Shown: piece by piece, positions 39,115 through 39,780 of the stretch | Layout of the letters: every line of letters begins with the position of its first letter | Position numbering within the stretch: position 1 is the stretch's first letter | Assembly: GCA_035712285.1 (NCBI GenBank) | Contig: DASTBA010000049.1 | Coordinates: 1 to 39,780 of the forward strand | Direction: 5' to 3' | Length of the DNA stretch: 39,780 nt | Source of the DNA: CAMLHP01 sp035712285 | GTDB lineage: Bacteria; Gemmatimonadota; Gemmatimonadetes; Gemmatimonadales; GWC2-71-9 | Program-made: the position numbers and the translations under genes | The notes under the pieces: model-generated | Databases searched by the model: none | What the model was told of the DNA's origin: nothing | What the model saw: only the letters and a program-made list of their open reading frames with translations

Positions 39115-39780
39115 ATGCCGGTGTTCCTGCTCGCCGCGCTCGCGTGCTGCGCCGCGCCTGTCCATGCCGTCCCCTCCCATCCGCCGGCCCTGCCCGCCAT
39201 CGCCGCCAACGACAACCGCCAGCCGGCGGGACACCTCGACCATGGCGTGTTGACGATCTCGCTTGAGGCGCGGATGGGCGCCTGGTATCCGGAAGGCCCC
39301 GGTGGCCGGCCGCTGGATGTGGCGGCCTTCGCCGAGCCCGGCGCGGCGCCCCGGAATCCGGGACCCCTCATCCGGGTGCCGGTCGGCACTTGGGTCGAGG
39401 CCAGCGTGCGGAACCTGCTCGAGTCGCCGCTGACGCTCTACGGCTTCGGCGAGACTGTCCGTGGCACCGGTGACAGCGTGATCATCGCGGCGGGTGAGTC
39501 CCGCACGGTGCGCTTCCGCGCCACGACTGCCGGCACCTACTACTACGCCGGGAGCGTCACGCCGGGTCCGCTTGCCGCCCGCGTGACCGACTCGCAGCTC
39601 AACGGCATTATCGTCGTGGATCCGCCGGGGGCGGCCCGCCAGGACCGCACCTTCGTCATTTCCCTCTGGGGCACGCTCGACTCCACCAGCCCCAGCGGCC
39701 TCGGCCGCGTCACGATGGCCATCAACGGTCTCTCGTGGCCGCACACGGAAGAGCTCGCGATGACCCAGGGCGACAGCGCC
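39115..39780 (+). CDS. Multicopper oxidase-like secreted protein, N-terminal part (continues past the window)
   Basis: The frame is open for 222 codons to the right edge. It starts at an ATG with GGAGG 4 bases upstream and a signal peptide (VFLLAALACCAAPVHA). The first cupredoxin domain is visible: NPGPLIRVPVGTWVEASVRN, then AGESRTVRFRATTAGTYYYA and DSQLNGIIVVDPPG. The start of the second domain (MAINGLSWPHTEEL) matches bacterial multicopper oxidases. The usual domain-1 copper-ligand histidines are absent: LTLYGFG stands where an HG motif is expected, and YYYAG where YWYH is common. Copper sites may be incomplete or lie only in later domains. The C-terminus, which would hold the type 1 copper site, is not in the window. 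Confidence 0.8.
   Translation, partial: MPVFLLAALACCAAPVHAVPSHPPALPAIAANDNRQPAGHLDHGVLTISLEARMGAWYPEGPGGRPLDVAAFAEPGAAPRNPGPLIRVPVGTWVEASVRNLLESPLTLYGFGETVRGTGDSVIIAAGESRTVRFRATTAGTYYYAGSVTPGPLAARVTDSQLNGIIVVDPPGAARQDRTFVISLWGTLDSTSPSGLGRVTMAINGLSWPHTEELAMTQGDSA

Overview
This is a GC-rich, gene-dense bacterial window with short intergenic gaps and many 4-bp start/stop overlaps. It carries four large Hanks-type Ser/Thr kinases with TPR, TolB-like or beta-propeller extensions, a TIGR02999-like ECF sigma factor, many small lipoproteins, a GDCCVxC protein and an SBP56-like lipoprotein. That mix fits Gemmatimonadota or a related soil/freshwater phylum. The assignment is inference, because no rRNA or other marker gene is present.

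Layout. (1) 9-5392, minus strand: a tightly packed run of small metabolic genes: an unknown protein, beta-carbonic anhydrase, a secreted esterase, a GDCCVxC protein, an O-methyltransferase, a PEP mutase/isocitrate lyase-family protein and a PQQ-type beta-propeller lipoprotein. (2) 5472-8093, plus strand: a secreted GH3 glycosidase with a PA14 insert. (3) 8324-13827, minus strand: an NAD-linked formate dehydrogenase operon behind a near-consensus sigma70 promoter. Its catalytic gene contains an in-frame UGA at the selenocysteine position, followed by a SECIS-like hairpin. Its Fe4S4 domain lies in a separate gene at the other end of the operon, after a NuoE-NuoF fusion; fdhD closes the operon. 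(4) 13927-16818: a leucine-rich-repeat protein, a lipoprotein and a DUF4242 protein. (5) 16854-22024: an ECF sigma factor coupled to a 1,538-residue kinase/cyclase/ATPase/TPR protein. (6) 22111-24105: a lipoprotein, a small unknown and an EamA transporter.

(7) 24109-33153: a kinase cluster with three more membrane kinases, a VapBC toxin-antitoxin pair and a decayed kinase fragment. The toxin gene overlaps the start of one kinase. That kinase has an in-frame UGA followed by 42 coding-like codons. Another kinase has absorbed a palindromic repeat into its N-lobe. Two of the kinases share a duplicated leader that includes the preceding stop codon. (8) 33206-36630: an OPT transporter paired with a YiiX-like permuted papain-fold hydrolase. 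(9) 36683-39780: an NTF2-like lipoprotein, a DUF1801 protein, and an SBP56 (selenium-binding/methanethiol oxidase-like) lipoprotein divergent from a multicopper-oxidase-like gene that runs off the right edge.

The two strongest signals are the selenocysteine formate dehydrogenase with its catalytic subunit split in an unusual order, and the kinase cluster, which shows recent duplication, decay, repeat insertion and toxin coupling. I saw no tRNA, rRNA, CRISPR array, insertion sequence or phage gene. No gene-free stretch exceeds 300 bases.
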